64,000 nt of DNA from Alphaproteobacteria bacterium (lineage in GTDB: Bacteria; Myxococcota_A; UBA796; GCA-2862545): contig JACKER010000014.1 of NCBI GenBank assembly GCA_020632925.1, forward strand, positions 1 through 64,000, in the 5' to 3' direction. A model generated the notes under the pieces. It did no database searches, was not told the DNA's origin, and saw only the letters and a list, made by a program, of their open reading frames with translations. The first letter of the stretch is position 1, and every line of letters starts with the position of its first letter. Below, piece after piece: positions 33,207-42,352 of the stretch. Position numbers and translations under genes: made by a program.

Positions 33207-36200
33207 TCAGGACACGCCGCGGGCCAGCCCGGTCACCGCGGTGGCGACGGAGCGCTTGAGGTCGTGCATGAACGCGTCGTGCTCGTCGGCCTCCAGGCGG
33301 TCGCGGGCGGCCATGGCGACGTGGACGGTGAGCTGCTCGATGACCAGGAGCGCCGCGGCGAGCGTGGTGTTCCCGTTGGACTCGGCGGTCGGGGGCTCGT
33401 CGGCGAGGATGGCGCGCGCCTGCTCGAGGAGCATCCGCCGCGTGTCGCGCAGCTCGTCGTCGCGGCTGCGAGCGACCGCGGGCGCCTCGCCGTCCACCAT
33501 CACGGGCGGCGGCAGGGTCGGCCGCGCGCGAGGGGAGGGCGCGGGCGCAGGTGCCGCCTGGGTGACGACGGTGGGCGCGGGGCGAGACTCCACGGCGGTG
33601 CGCAGGGCGCGCAGCTCCTCGACGAGCACCGTCAGGTCGGGCGGGCGCTGCTCACCCACGGTGGACCCGAGCGCGCCGAGCGCCTGCACCAGCGGGGCCG
33701 TGCGGTCCTGCGCGAGCGCCTTCGTCACGCCGGAGAGCGAGCGCACCAGCGCGTCCGATCGGTCCACGGTCGCGGCCGCGGTCAGCTCCCCGAGGCGCGC
33801 GTCCACCTGCTCGAGCAGGGCGGGGATGCGCGTGGTCGGGCCGCTCTCCAGGCGCTGGCCGAGGTGCGCGAGCTCCTGGACCATGCCCGAGAGCACGCCG
33901 GCGATGCGGGTCGCGGGGTCGTCGCTGCCGCCCATCATCCGCAGGCGGCGGAACTCCTCGCGGATCTCGGACCAGCGGGAAGCCTCCTCCGCGGTCTGGA
34001 TCCCGCGCAGCTCGGCGAGCTTGAGCAGGTTCGCCTCGGCGCCCGTGGTCAGCGTCTGCGCCTCCCCGCGGTAGTGGTCGGACACGAGCTGGTCGAGCTC
34101 ACCCTCGGTCATCGCCGGGACCACCTTCTCCGCGAGCTTGTTCATGTTCCGGTAGCTGCCCTGGAGCTGGAAGCGCGGCTCGGTGCGGTAGGCGTCCTCC
34201 ATCGCGGCGGAGCGGATGTACTCCGCGTTGACCTGCAGCAGCGTGCGCTGGCAGCGCATGAGGTGGCGCAGCACGGCGAGGACGTCGGCGCGCTCGACGG
34301 CGGGCAGGTCCTGCGAGAGCTCGGTCGGCGGCACCTCCTCGCCCCGCGCCATGCGGACGAGCAGGTGGTAGTCGCGGGCGGGGCGGGTCGCGAGCGGCGC
34401 CAGCGCGGCGTTGCTCGTCATCGCGTTCTCGAGGAAGGACATCGCGAACTGCTCCTCGCGTCCGCCGAGGATGTCGCCCAGGTTGTACGTGTCGGCGCGG
34501 TTCGCGAGCATGTCCGGGATGCGGAAGCTCTCGCCCGACTCGGTGTACGGGTTGCCCGCCATGATCACGCAGAACTTCTTCCCGCGCAGGTCGTAGGTCC
34601 GCGTCCGGCCCTTCCACACGCCCTCGATGCGCCGCTGGGCGTCGCAGAGGCTGATGAACTTCTGGAGGAACTCCGGGTTGCAGTGCTGGATGTCGTCCAG
34701 GTAGAGCATGACGTTGTTGCCCATCTCCAGGGCGAGACCGACCTTCTCGACCTCCTGGCGGGCGGTGGCGTTGGGTGCCTCGGCCGGATCGAGGCTCGTG
34801 ACCTCGTGGCCGAGCGCTGGGCCGTTCACCTTCACGAACGTGAGCCCCAGCCGGTTCGCCACATACTCCATGAGCGTCGTCTTGCCGTACCCGGGCGGGC
34901 TCACGAGCAGCAGCAGGCCCATGAGATCGGTGCGCTTGCCCTCGCCGGCGGCGCCGATCTGCTTGGCCAGGTTGTCGCCCACCAGCGGGAGGTAGACCTG
35001 GTCGACGAGCTGGTTGCGGACGAAGCTCGTGAGCGGGCGGGGCTGGAGCTCCTCCAGGCGCAGGCGGCGCCGCTGCTGCTCCACGACCTCCGCGCGGAGC
35101 TTGCGCCAGGCCCGGAAGCCCGGCACGTCCACGGTCCGGAAGCGCTGGAGCCGCGCGAGCACCTCGTCGAGGCGCAGCTCGAGCTTGCCGTCGACCACCC
35201 GCGGGTGCTGCCCGAGCAGGCCCTCGACGACGACCTCGCCGCTGCCGCCGGCCACGTCCACCGCGACCTTGGGCTGCGCGACGATCAGCGCCGCCGCCTC
35301 CAGCGCCGTGTCCGCTCCGTAGCGACCGCCCCCGCCGGCCTCGCTCCCCGCGAAGGTCTCGAGCCAGGCGCGCTTGACCGCGAAGCGCTCGCCGTACCGG
35401 TCGCCCAGGGGCGCCAGCGCGTCCTCGAAGCGCATCTGGCCGCCGTGGTCCTCGAGCCAGCGCAAGAGTCCGTCGCGGAGCGCCTCGGCGTCGTGCGAGA
35501 AGGTGAAGCGCACGGTCTCGCCCGCCAGCACCTCCAGCAGGTAGGCCGCGGCGAGCTCGGACCAGCGCTCCCGCAGGTCGCCGTCGGGGTCGAAGCCCGC
35601 GGTCGCGTGGTAGCCGCGGATCGCGTCGGCGAGCGTGGTCTGCAGGCGGCGGAGCTCCGCCGAGGGGCCGAGCGCCTCCCGCAGCCGGACGAGCGCCCGG
35701 GCGCGGGCCGTCCAGCCGTTCGCCCGCTCGTCGCCCGCGAAGGCCCAGAACAGCGTCGCGAGCGCGCGGGCCGGGGCAGGGAAGGCGAGCAGCCCGGCGG
35801 TCTGCCGCAGGCCCACGAGGCGATGGAGGATGCGCGCGGCGTCGACGTCGTGGATGCCGCGGTCGTAGCCCTCGTCGTAGCGCTGGGCCGCGACCCCGCG
35901 CACCAGCGCCAGCATCCGCTCCTCGGTCAGCGCCGCGTCCTGGAGCGCCGCCAGCGTGAGCCCGTCGCGGTTGGCCTCGGCCGCCGAGAGCAGGTCGTGC
36001 GCGAGGTACTCCGCGCGGTAGACCTCCGGGGACTCGGAGACGACGACGCGGTCCCAGAAGGGCGCGCTGTCCGCCAGCCGCTCGTCGGTGATGGGCTCGA
36101 GGAAGTCCGTGCCCGTCAGGTGCAGCGCGAGCGACTCGCCGTGCGGCACCAGCGTCAGCTCGAGGGGGCGGGTGTGGACGCTGAACCGGTGCTTGCCGAG

Positions 36201-38807
36201 GCGGACGAGGTCCTCGCCGCCGTCGAAGAGCTCGAGCTTGTCACGCAGCCCGCGGAGCGCGTCCTGGCGGGCGGACTTGAGCTTGGACTCGAGCTCGTCG
36301 GCCTTCACCACGTCGCCGAGGCCGCGGAGCTGCTCGGAGAGCTTGCGCAGCTTCTCGACCATCGGGTCGGACGCGAACCAGGACTGCAGCTCGTCCTCGG
36401 CCTTGAACGTGCGCGCGCGGCGCCCGATGCCCTCGAGGATCCGCGCCGCCGCCTGGTGGACGGAGGACACGCGCCGCTGGCGCTCCTCGAGCAGGCCCTG
36501 CTTGCGCGCCTCGAAGGCCTCCACGACCTCCTCGCGCTTGTCGGCGAGCTGCGGCAGGAACTCGTCGAGGTCGCCGAAGCGGGACTCGAGCTCCTCGAGC
36601 TGCAGCAGCATGCGCGAGAGCTGGTCGTCGCAGGCCTCGGGCGTGCCGCACATCGCGAGCGCCGAGGCGACGGCCTGGCCGTAGAGCTTGAACTGGGCGC
36701 CGAACTCGGCCCGCCCCTCGGAGGAGCGCAGCGTCTTGCCGCGGCCCTCGAGCACGGCGCGCACGCGGTTCGTGAGCGCGACGACCTCGCCGATGCCCTC
36801 GAGGATGGTCGTCTTCTGCGTCGGGTCCTCGATCTCGAGCCCGGCGACGACCTCGCCGAGCAGGTTCACGCCCTCGGTCGTGGCGTCGAGGCGCTCCTGT
36901 AGCGGCGTCAGCTCGTGCGCCTTGCCGACCTGCTCGATGGCGCCGACCAGCGCCTCCAGCTCCTGCCGCAGCGGATCGAAGGCGTCGCCGCCGAGCAGGA
37001 AGTCCACGGTCGCCTTCGCGACCTCGTCGAAGCGCGCGACCACCTGCTGCTCGAGCTCGGTGAGGCGGTCGAGATCGACGTACCGCGTCTCGCGGAGCGT
37101 GATCAGGTGGCCGCGGTGCGTGCGCAGCGTGGTCATGCCGCCGAGGAGCGCGTCCACGGCGCGGAGCCGGTCGGGGCGTACGTCGTCGAGCACGCGGCGG
37201 TGCTGGCGCTCGGCGTCGGCGATCACCTGGACGGCGCGCTGCTGGAGCGCCTGGACCTTGTCGAACTCGTCGATCACGAGCTCGGCGGTGCGCCGCGTCT
37301 CGTCCACCAGCCCGCGCAGGTCGCCCACCTCGGCGTCGGCGGCCCAGCCATAGGCATCTGCATACCGGCGGCAGGCGGCGACGAGCTCCTCGTAGACCCC
37401 GCGGGTGGGGCGCTGGTCGCGCACCAGGCGCACGACCGTGAGCGCGTCGCTGATGCCGCGCACGAGGTCCTTGTTGCCGATGCGCGCGAGCAGCGAGCCG
37501 TCGTTGGGGCGGGTCTCGTGGTGCTCGGCGCTGACGAAGGGCGTGGACCAGATCTGGACCGGGTGCACGCGCAGGGGCTCGTCGGTCGCCCGCATCACGA
37601 CCAGCGTGCCGTCGTCGAAGAGCGACCAGCCGTGCGCCTGGATCGGGGTCGCGACCTCCTTGCGGATGAGGTTGTACGGGTAGAGGCCGTACAGTCCGTC
37701 GCTGCGGCGGTGGAAGACGTAGAGCACGTCTTCGCCGTTGGGCGCGGGGATGGCCCGCACCAGCTCCATGTCCCGCGTCTCGGCCTCGAACCGCTTGAGC
37801 TCGCCGGTGCGCAGGTAGTACCCGCCGGGGAAGATGAGCCCGTGGTCCTCGGGCAGCGACAGGCAGCTGTTGCCGATGGCGTCGATGCGATCGACCTTGC
37901 GGGTGGCCGTGTTGTAGACGAGGTGCCGCCAGGTGCTCTCGCGGTATGGGCGGATGCGCAGGAGCAGCAGCGTGCCGCGCTTCGCGTACAGGATCTCGGC
38001 GTCGTCGAGCGACTGGCTTCGGTCGTCGACCGGCTCGGCGTAGATGCCGCCCCCATCGGCCGTGTTGTTCTCGACCTTCACGGTCAGATCGCCGCCGATG
38101 GTCTCGACGAACACGGTGTCGAGGATGTTGACGTGCGGGTGGCGGCCCTGGACGTGGTCGGCGCGGGTGGTCGCCGTCCACTCGAAGTCGTGGGTCGGCG
38201 GGAAGACGTGGTCCCGCTCGCCGCGGTTGTCGACGTAGGTGAGGCGTCCACCGGGGTCGAGCGCCCAGCGGAGCACCTTCACGTCGCGGGCGGTGGCGCC
38301 CGTCTGGAACACGGCGAGCAGCTTGCTCTCCGTCGTCCGGAGCTGGATGAGGCGCGCGTCCTTGTAGTACTGGTAGAGCTCGTCGAACTCGCGGACGAAG
38401 GTGCGGTCGCGCAGGAAGGCCAGGCGGCCCTCGTCGGTGACCGGCTCGAACGTGAGCCCGTGCTCGCCGCGGACGACCTGCTGCAGCGAGAGGACGTCGT
38501 CCACGGTCGTCGTGCGCTTGAGCCCGAGGAACACGGTGTACCCGAGCAGGAGCGCGCCCCCGACCTGCACCACGTCGGTCGGGATGCAGTTGTTCTCGGT
38601 GCGCAGGCGCTCGTTGCCCTGGACCACGAGCCCGACCGACCCGAAGGTGGCCTGGCGCCGGACGTTGAGCGCCTCGGCGGCCTGGTGCAGCTTCTCGCCG
38701 GTGGCGCCGAGCCGCTGCCGGATGACCTCGTAGTTGCCGCCCTCGACGACATCCGAGCCGATCTCGGTGGCGCCGCTGTCCTTCGTCGACATCGTCGTGT
38801 GTCCCAT
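33207..38807 (-). CDS. Giant AAA+ ATPase of the DUF3686 ('DNA repair ATPase') type
   Basis: 1866 residues; ATG 38792 (MSTKDSG) is an alternative start. N-terminal about 450 residues form a beta-rich DUF3686-like region (FGSVGLVVQGNERLRTENNC, LRIRPYRESTWRHLVYNTAT). Long coiled-coil segments follow (about residues 480-860), then a helical middle and a C-terminal AAA+ module: Walker A SPPGYGKTTL near residue 1300, Walker B NVMLYLDDIQH near 1366, sensor FCVIMAGNPYTESGESFRIP, and ADTYNLGDILGGREEQFAMS. A Pro/Ala-rich linker and helical tail end the protein. The 'DNA repair' name of this family is not experimentally established. It lies in one operon with a flotillin and a YqiJ-like protein, which points to a membrane-associated role. 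Confidence 0.85.
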   Translation of the reverse strand: MGHTTMSTKDSGATEIGSDVVEGGNYEVIRQRLGATGEKLHQAAEALNVRRQATFGSVGLVVQGNERLRTENNCIPTDVVQVGGALLLGYTVFLGLKRTTTVDDVLSLQQVVRGEHGLTFEPVTDEGRLAFLRDRTFVREFDELYQYYKDARLIQLRTTESKLLAVFQTGATARDVKVLRWALDPGGRLTYVDNRGERDHVFPPTHDFEWTATTRADHVQGRHPHVNILDTVFVETIGGDLTVKVENNTADGGGIYAEPVDDRSQSLDDAEILYAKRGTLLLLRIRPYRESTWRHLVYNTATRKVDRIDAIGNSCLSLPEDHGLIFPGGYYLRTGELKRFEAETRDMELVRAIPAPNGEDVLYVFHRRSDGLYGLYPYNLIRKEVATPIQAHGWSLFDDGTLVVMRATDEPLRVHPVQIWSTPFVSAEHHETRPNDGSLLARIGNKDLVRGISDALTVVRLVRDQRPTRGVYEELVAACRRYADAYGWAADAEVGDLRGLVDETRRTAELVIDEFDKVQALQQRAVQVIADAERQHRRVLDDVRPDRLRAVDALLGGMTTLRTHRGHLITLRETRYVDLDRLTELEQQVVARFDEVAKATVDFLLGGDAFDPLRQELEALVGAIEQVGKAHELTPLQERLDATTEGVNLLGEVVAGLEIEDPTQKTTILEGIGEVVALTNRVRAVLEGRGKTLRSSEGRAEFGAQFKLYGQAVASALAMCGTPEACDDQLSRMLLQLEELESRFGDLDEFLPQLADKREEVVEAFEARKQGLLEERQRRVSSVHQAAARILEGIGRRARTFKAEDELQSWFASDPMVEKLRKLSEQLRGLGDVVKADELESKLKSARQDALRGLRDKLELFDGGEDLVRLGKHRFSVHTRPLELTLVPHGESLALHLTGTDFLEPITDERLADSAPFWDRVVVSESPEVYRAEYLAHDLLSAAEANRDGLTLAALQDAALTEERMLALVRGVAAQRYDEGYDRGIHDVDAARILHRLVGLRQTAGLLAFPAPARALATLFWAFAGDERANGWTARARALVRLREALGPSAELRRLQTTLADAIRGYHATAGFDPDGDLRERWSELAAAYLLEVLAGETVRFTFSHDAEALRDGLLRWLEDHGGQMRFEDALAPLGDRYGERFAVKRAWLETFAGSEAGGGGRYGADTALEAAALIVAQPKVAVDVAGGSGEVVVEGLLGQHPRVVDGKLELRLDEVLARLQRFRTVDVPGFRAWRKLRAEVVEQQRRRLRLEELQPRPLTSFVRNQLVDQVYLPLVGDNLAKQIGAAGEGKRTDLMGLLLLVSPPGYGKTTLMEYVANRLGLTFVKVNGPALGHEVTSLDPAEAPNATARQEVEKVGLALEMGNNVMLYLDDIQHCNPEFLQKFISLCDAQRRIEGVWKGRTRTYDLRGKKFCVIMAGNPYTESGESFRIPDMLANRADTYNLGDILGGREEQFAMSFLENAMTSNAALAPLATRPARDYHLLVRMARGEEVPPTELSQDLPAVERADVLAVLRHLMRCQRTLLQVNAEYIRSAAMEDAYRTEPRFQLQGSYRNMNKLAEKVVPAMTEGELDQLVSDHYRGEAQTLTTGAEANLLKLAELRGIQTAEEASRWSEIREEFRRLRMMGGSDDPATRIAGVLSGMVQELAHLGQRLESGPTTRIPALLEQVDARLGELTAAATVDRSDALVRSLSGVTKALAQDRTAPLVQALGALGSTVGEQRPPDLTVLVEELRALRTAVESRPAPTVVTQAAPAPAPSPRARPTLPPPVMVDGEAPAVARSRDDELRDTRRMLLEQARAILADEPPTAESNGNTTLAAALLVIEQLTVHVAMAARDRLEADEHDAFMHDLKRSVATAVTGLARGVS

Positions 38808-39014
38808 GGAGGAAGAGGAGGGTCGCTCCGGGGGCCGTCACCCCCGGAGACGATCAGGGTCCGCTGGCGGTGGAGGCGGCTTGCGGTACGCCGTGCGAGG
38901 GGACGGAGAAGGCGCTCGCGCCCCGTTCTCTCGTGCGGCGTTCCGTGAGCCGGCTCGCTGCCAAGGCCCGAAACGTCGGGCCGCGGAGGCCGAGAATCGG
39001 CCGGAGTAACCGGA

Positions 39015-41264
39015 TTACGACTCGGGCGCGTCCTTGGTGCGCAGCAGGGCCGCGAGGCGGTCGCGCTGCTGGCCGTCGGCCTTCTTCAGGGCCTCCTCGA
39101 GGGCGTCGGGCGAGGCGAGCGCCTTGCCGTCGCTGCCGTTCGGCTTCACGGCCTCGATCACGTCGCGGACGGCCTCGCCCACGGACCGCTCGCCGGTGAC
39201 GAACGGAGTGAGCAGCGCGGTGGCCGTCTGGCTGTTCGCGAGGAACGCGTCCATCATGTTGCCCACGCTCGCGGCCTGGACGAACTTGTCGAGGAACTGG
39301 CCGTCGCCGCCCATGATCTTGATGTCCGCCTTGCCGAAGGCCTCGGCGAGCACCTTGGCCTGGGCCGCGGCGACCTCCTTCTGGGCCTCGAGCATGCCGA
39401 GGCGGAGCTTCTGCTCGACCTCCAGCTTCAGCCGGAACTCCTCGTGCTCGCGGGCAGCGCCGTCCATGGCCTGCATCGCCTCGAGCTTGGCCTGCAGCCC
39501 ACGGGCCTCGGCCGCCATCTTCTCCTCGAGGGCCTTCGCGTCGGCGAGCCCGCGCGCCTCGATGGCCGCGGCCTCCGCCTTGCGCCCCTCGGCCTCGGCG
39601 AGCATCCGCAACCGGGTGGCCTCGGCCTCGGCCGCACCGCGCTTCTGCACGGCCTCGGCGTCCGCGACCTTGCCCGTCGCCTCGGCCTCCATCCGCTTGC
39701 GCAGGACCTCGGCGTCCACGTCGCCCTGACGCGCCGCGACCTCGACCTCGCGCTCCTTGACCCGGGTGCGGGCGAGCCCCTGCTCCTCCTCACCCTTGGC
39801 GCGCGCCTGGTAGCGCTCGAGCTCGACGCGAGCCTGCGCCAGGCCCTCCTTCTCGACGGCGACCGCGTTGGCCTCCTTGACCTTGACCTCGGCCAGGCCC
39901 TTCGCGGCGGACTCCGCCTGCACGCCCTCGGCGACGCGGATCTTGGCCTTCGCCACGCGGTCCGCGGACTCGAGCTCGGCGTTCGCGATGGTCAGGCGCT
40001 TGCGGGCCTCGTGCTCGGCGACCTTCTCCGCAGCCTCGGCGGCCTTGATGCTCTTCACGAGCTGCTCCTCGGCCTCGGCCTGGGCGCCGATGACGAGCAC
40101 CTGCTTCTGCCGCTCGGCGGTCGCGTGGGCGCGCAGGTCCTTGATGCGCTCCTCCTCCTCGGCGACGTTCTTGTCGACGACGATGCGGGAGCGGACCACG
40201 TCCGCGATCTCCTTGCGCTTGACCTCGAGCTCCATCTCCTTGTCGATCTCCTGGCGCTCGACCTCGCGCTTGCGGGCGATCTCCTCGAGCTCGCGGTCAC
40301 GCTCGACCTGCTCGGTCTTGATGGCGAGGACGCGGTCCTTGTCCTTGTCGGCGGTCAGCAGCTGACGGGCCTTGTTGATCTCGCCGATCTCGATCTCCTC
40401 GTCCGCCTTGATGCGGGCGAGCTCCTGGCGCTGGCGCTCCTCGGCCTGGATCTTCGCGGTCTCGGCCGCCTCGCGGGCCTTCACCGTCTCGATCTCGCGG
40501 CGCTGGCGGGCCTCGGCGTCCGCGCGGCGGCGCTCGAGCTCGAGGATGGCCTCGTCCGCCTCGAGGTTCTGGCGGGTGAGCTCCTTCTTCTCGTTCTGGC
40601 GCAGGTCGTTCGTGGCGATGTTCTGTACCGCCGTGATCTGCGTGATCTTCCGGATGCCCTGGCTGTCGAGGACGTTGTCCTTGTCGAGCGCCTCGATGGG
40701 CGTCTGCTCCAGGTAGTCGATGGCCACGTCTTCCAGCGCGTACCCGTTCAGGTCGCGGCCGATGACCTCGATGATGCGGTCCTTGAAGTCGTCGCGGCGG
40801 GTGTACAGGTCCTCGAACTGGAGCTGCTTGCCGACGGTCTTGAGGGCCTCGGAGAACTTCGCGGCGAAGAGCTCCTCGAGCGTCTCCTGCTTGCTCGCGC
40901 GGTCGCAGCCGATGCTCTGCGCGACCTTGAGCACGTCCTCCTTGGTCTTGTTGACGCGGACGAAGAACGCGACCTTGATGTCGGCGCGGATGTTGTCGGC
41001 GCAGATCAGGCCTTCCTTGCCCGACCGAGCGACGACGATGGACTTCACGGAGATGTCCATCACCTCGGCCCGATGGATGATCGGGTAGACGACGCCGCCC
41101 GTGAACGTCACCTCCGGCTCGGCGCTCATCTTGTTGATGATCAGCGCCTGGCCCTGGTCCACCTTCCGGTAGAACCGCGCGATCACGTACGCGACCGCGG
41201 TCGCCACCACCAGGAAGGCGAGGATGGCCCCCCCGCCACCCAGAATCAGCGCTACCCACTCCAT
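39015..41264 (-). CDS. Flotillin-like SPFH protein (YqiK type)
   Basis: 749 residues. A single N-terminal membrane helix (LILGGGGAILAFLVVATAVA) is followed by an SPFH/band-7 domain (residues 35-200, EVTFTGGVVYPIIHRAEVMD, NGYALEDVAIDYLEQTPIEA). A very long Ala/Glu/Lys/Arg coiled coil runs from about residue 215 to 640 and a C-terminal helical part ends in DAPES. This is the layout of YqiK/flotillin proteins, which form oligomeric rings on membrane microdomains. The upstream YqiJ-like gene ends 4 bases before the start, the usual YqiJ-YqiK pairing. The giant ATPase follows after 207 bases. Length is greater than typical YqiK (about 550), due to an expanded coiled coil. Confidence 0.9.
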   Translation of the reverse strand: MEWVALILGGGGAILAFLVVATAVAYVIARFYRKVDQGQALIINKMSAEPEVTFTGGVVYPIIHRAEVMDISVKSIVVARSGKEGLICADNIRADIKVAFFVRVNKTKEDVLKVAQSIGCDRASKQETLEELFAAKFSEALKTVGKQLQFEDLYTRRDDFKDRIIEVIGRDLNGYALEDVAIDYLEQTPIEALDKDNVLDSQGIRKITQITAVQNIATNDLRQNEKKELTRQNLEADEAILELERRRADAEARQRREIETVKAREAAETAKIQAEERQRQELARIKADEEIEIGEINKARQLLTADKDKDRVLAIKTEQVERDRELEEIARKREVERQEIDKEMELEVKRKEIADVVRSRIVVDKNVAEEEERIKDLRAHATAERQKQVLVIGAQAEAEEQLVKSIKAAEAAEKVAEHEARKRLTIANAELESADRVAKAKIRVAEGVQAESAAKGLAEVKVKEANAVAVEKEGLAQARVELERYQARAKGEEEQGLARTRVKEREVEVAARQGDVDAEVLRKRMEAEATGKVADAEAVQKRGAAEAEATRLRMLAEAEGRKAEAAAIEARGLADAKALEEKMAAEARGLQAKLEAMQAMDGAAREHEEFRLKLEVEQKLRLGMLEAQKEVAAAQAKVLAEAFGKADIKIMGGDGQFLDKFVQAASVGNMMDAFLANSQTATALLTPFVTGERSVGEAVRDVIEAVKPNGSDGKALASPDALEEALKKADGQQRDRLAALLRTKDAPES

Positions 41265-41268
41265 CGGA

Positions 41269-42072
41269 TCAACCCCCTTGACGTGATGACTGGCGGGCCC
41301 GAGCGGCCACGTCGTTGCGGCGCGCGCCCACGGGCTCGACGATCCAGGCCTCGCGCTGCCGGTCGAAGCCGACGAGCAGGACCTGGTGACCGCGCAGGAG
41401 CCCGTTGTCGGCGCGGTCGTTGCGGATCTGGACGACGAGCTCGTCGCCGCCGAGGACCAGGCGGGCCTGGCCGAAGCGACGGTCGACGCGCGAGGTGCTC
41501 ACCTCCGCGGTCTCGCCGGCGAGCGAGTCGCGGCGGCGTCCGTGGTGGCGGCGGAAGAGCGGCTCGATGGGGCGGCTGGTGAGCCCCGCGAGGAACAGCC
41601 CGCCCGCGGTCGCGACGAGCAGCCCACCGGCGCTGACGGCCCAGTGAGGCACAGCCCCCTGGAGCGGGTGGGCGAAGGTCCAGGAGATGCCGAAGGAGAG
41701 CACCCAGCCCCAGACGCTGAACAGGGACGCGAAGACGGTGAGCGGCACCTTGCCGAGCCGCAGGACCAGCGTGGCGAGCGCGGCCACCGAGCCCACGGCA
41801 CCCGCCGCCTCGGCCACGCCGTCCGCGTCGAGGTCGGCGTCCACGTCCACGTCGACGTCCACGTCGACATCGACATCGAGGTCCACGTCGCCGATCGCGT
41901 CGGCCGCGCCGTCGGCACCTCCCTCGAGCGCACCGTCCAGCCCGTCGGCCGCCTCGGTCCCCCCGTCGAGCCCGCTCGCGAAGCTCACGAGCCACCAGGA
42001 GACGGACGCGCCCATGGCCAGCGCGAAGGGCGCGGCGGGGAGGGTGGTGAGGATGTGGAGGAACTCGGTCAT
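41269..42072 (-). CDS. YqiJ-like membrane protein with C-terminal OB/NfeD-like domain
   Basis: 267 residues. Membrane helices at about residues 12-32, 92-112, 117-135 and 142-165; the C-terminal about 90 residues (LAGETAEVSTSRVDRRFGQA, DELVVQIRNDRADNGLLRGH, QVLLVGFDRQREAWIVEP) form an OB-fold of the NfeD/YqiJ type. The partner flotillin starts 4 bases downstream. NfeD-like and YqiJ proteins work with flotillins at membrane microdomains. Unusual feature: between helix 1 and helix 2 lies an acidic low-complexity segment of Val-Asp repeats (about residues 62-82) encoded by a GACGTG-like hexamer repeat. No catalytic motif is visible. Confidence 0.8.
   Translation of the reverse strand: MTEFLHILTTLPAAPFALAMGASVSWWLVSFASGLDGGTEAADGLDGALEGGADGAADAIGDVDLDVDVDVDVDVDVDADLDADGVAEAAGAVGSVAALATLVLRLGKVPLTVFASLFSVWGWVLSFGISWTFAHPLQGAVPHWAVSAGGLLVATAGGLFLAGLTSRPIEPLFRRHHGRRRDSLAGETAEVSTSRVDRRFGQARLVLGGDELVVQIRNDRADNGLLRGHQVLLVGFDRQREAWIVEPVGARRNDVAARARQSSRQGG
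41821..41891 (-). repeat. Hexamer repeat encoding Asp-Val repeats
   Basis: Tandem GACGTG/GACGTC/GACATC-type hexamers, about ten units, inside the YqiJ-like gene. Encodes alternating Asp and Val/Leu/Ala. Such hexamer runs can change length by slippage without breaking the frame. Confidence 0.8.
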
Positions 42073-42120
42073 GATCCGTCTTCGTTGGTCATGTCTACGG
42101 GGGGGCGTTCCGGGGATTGC

Positions 42121-42146
42121 GAAAAATCGGACGGGGCTGTCCGATT
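42121..42146 (-). terminator. Intrinsic terminator
   Basis: On the minus strand AATCGGAC - AGCCCC - GTCCGATT forms an 8-base perfect stem with a 6-base loop, running into a five-T stretch. It lies downstream of the membrane-protein gene ending at 42353 and just upstream of the YqiJ-like gene, so it separates the two minus-strand transcription units. Confidence 0.75.
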
Positions 42147-42184
42147 GCCACAGGAGACAAGGGCGAAGCCCGTCGTCGACTCCC

Positions 42185-42330
42185 CTGCCCGTGCCCAGCG
42201 AAGCGGTGCCCTTGCCCCTGCCCCGATGAACGCAGCGAGCACGGGTGCCGTCGCGGTGCCGGCGCTGAATCGGGCACGGGCACGGGCACGGGCACGGGCA
42301 GGCGTACGGGCAGGGGCACGGATGGGATTG
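42185..42330. repeat. GGGCAC/TGCCC repeat cluster
   Basis: In the 280-base gap 42073-42352, which holds no gene, GGGCAC is repeated in tandem at 42272-42303 with degenerate units after it and complementary TGCCC-type units before it (42185-42225). The unit is the same hexamer as the inverted arrays at 6279-6303 and 6515-6541, so the element recurs in the genome. Confidence 0.7.
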
Positions 42331-42352
42331 GGCGGGGCGGGAGGCATGTGGG

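Noticed and set aside
38734..39199. Short plus-strand frames in the gap between ATPase and flotillin genes
   Set aside because: No start context, no motif, biased Arg/Ala composition; the gap looks non-coding.
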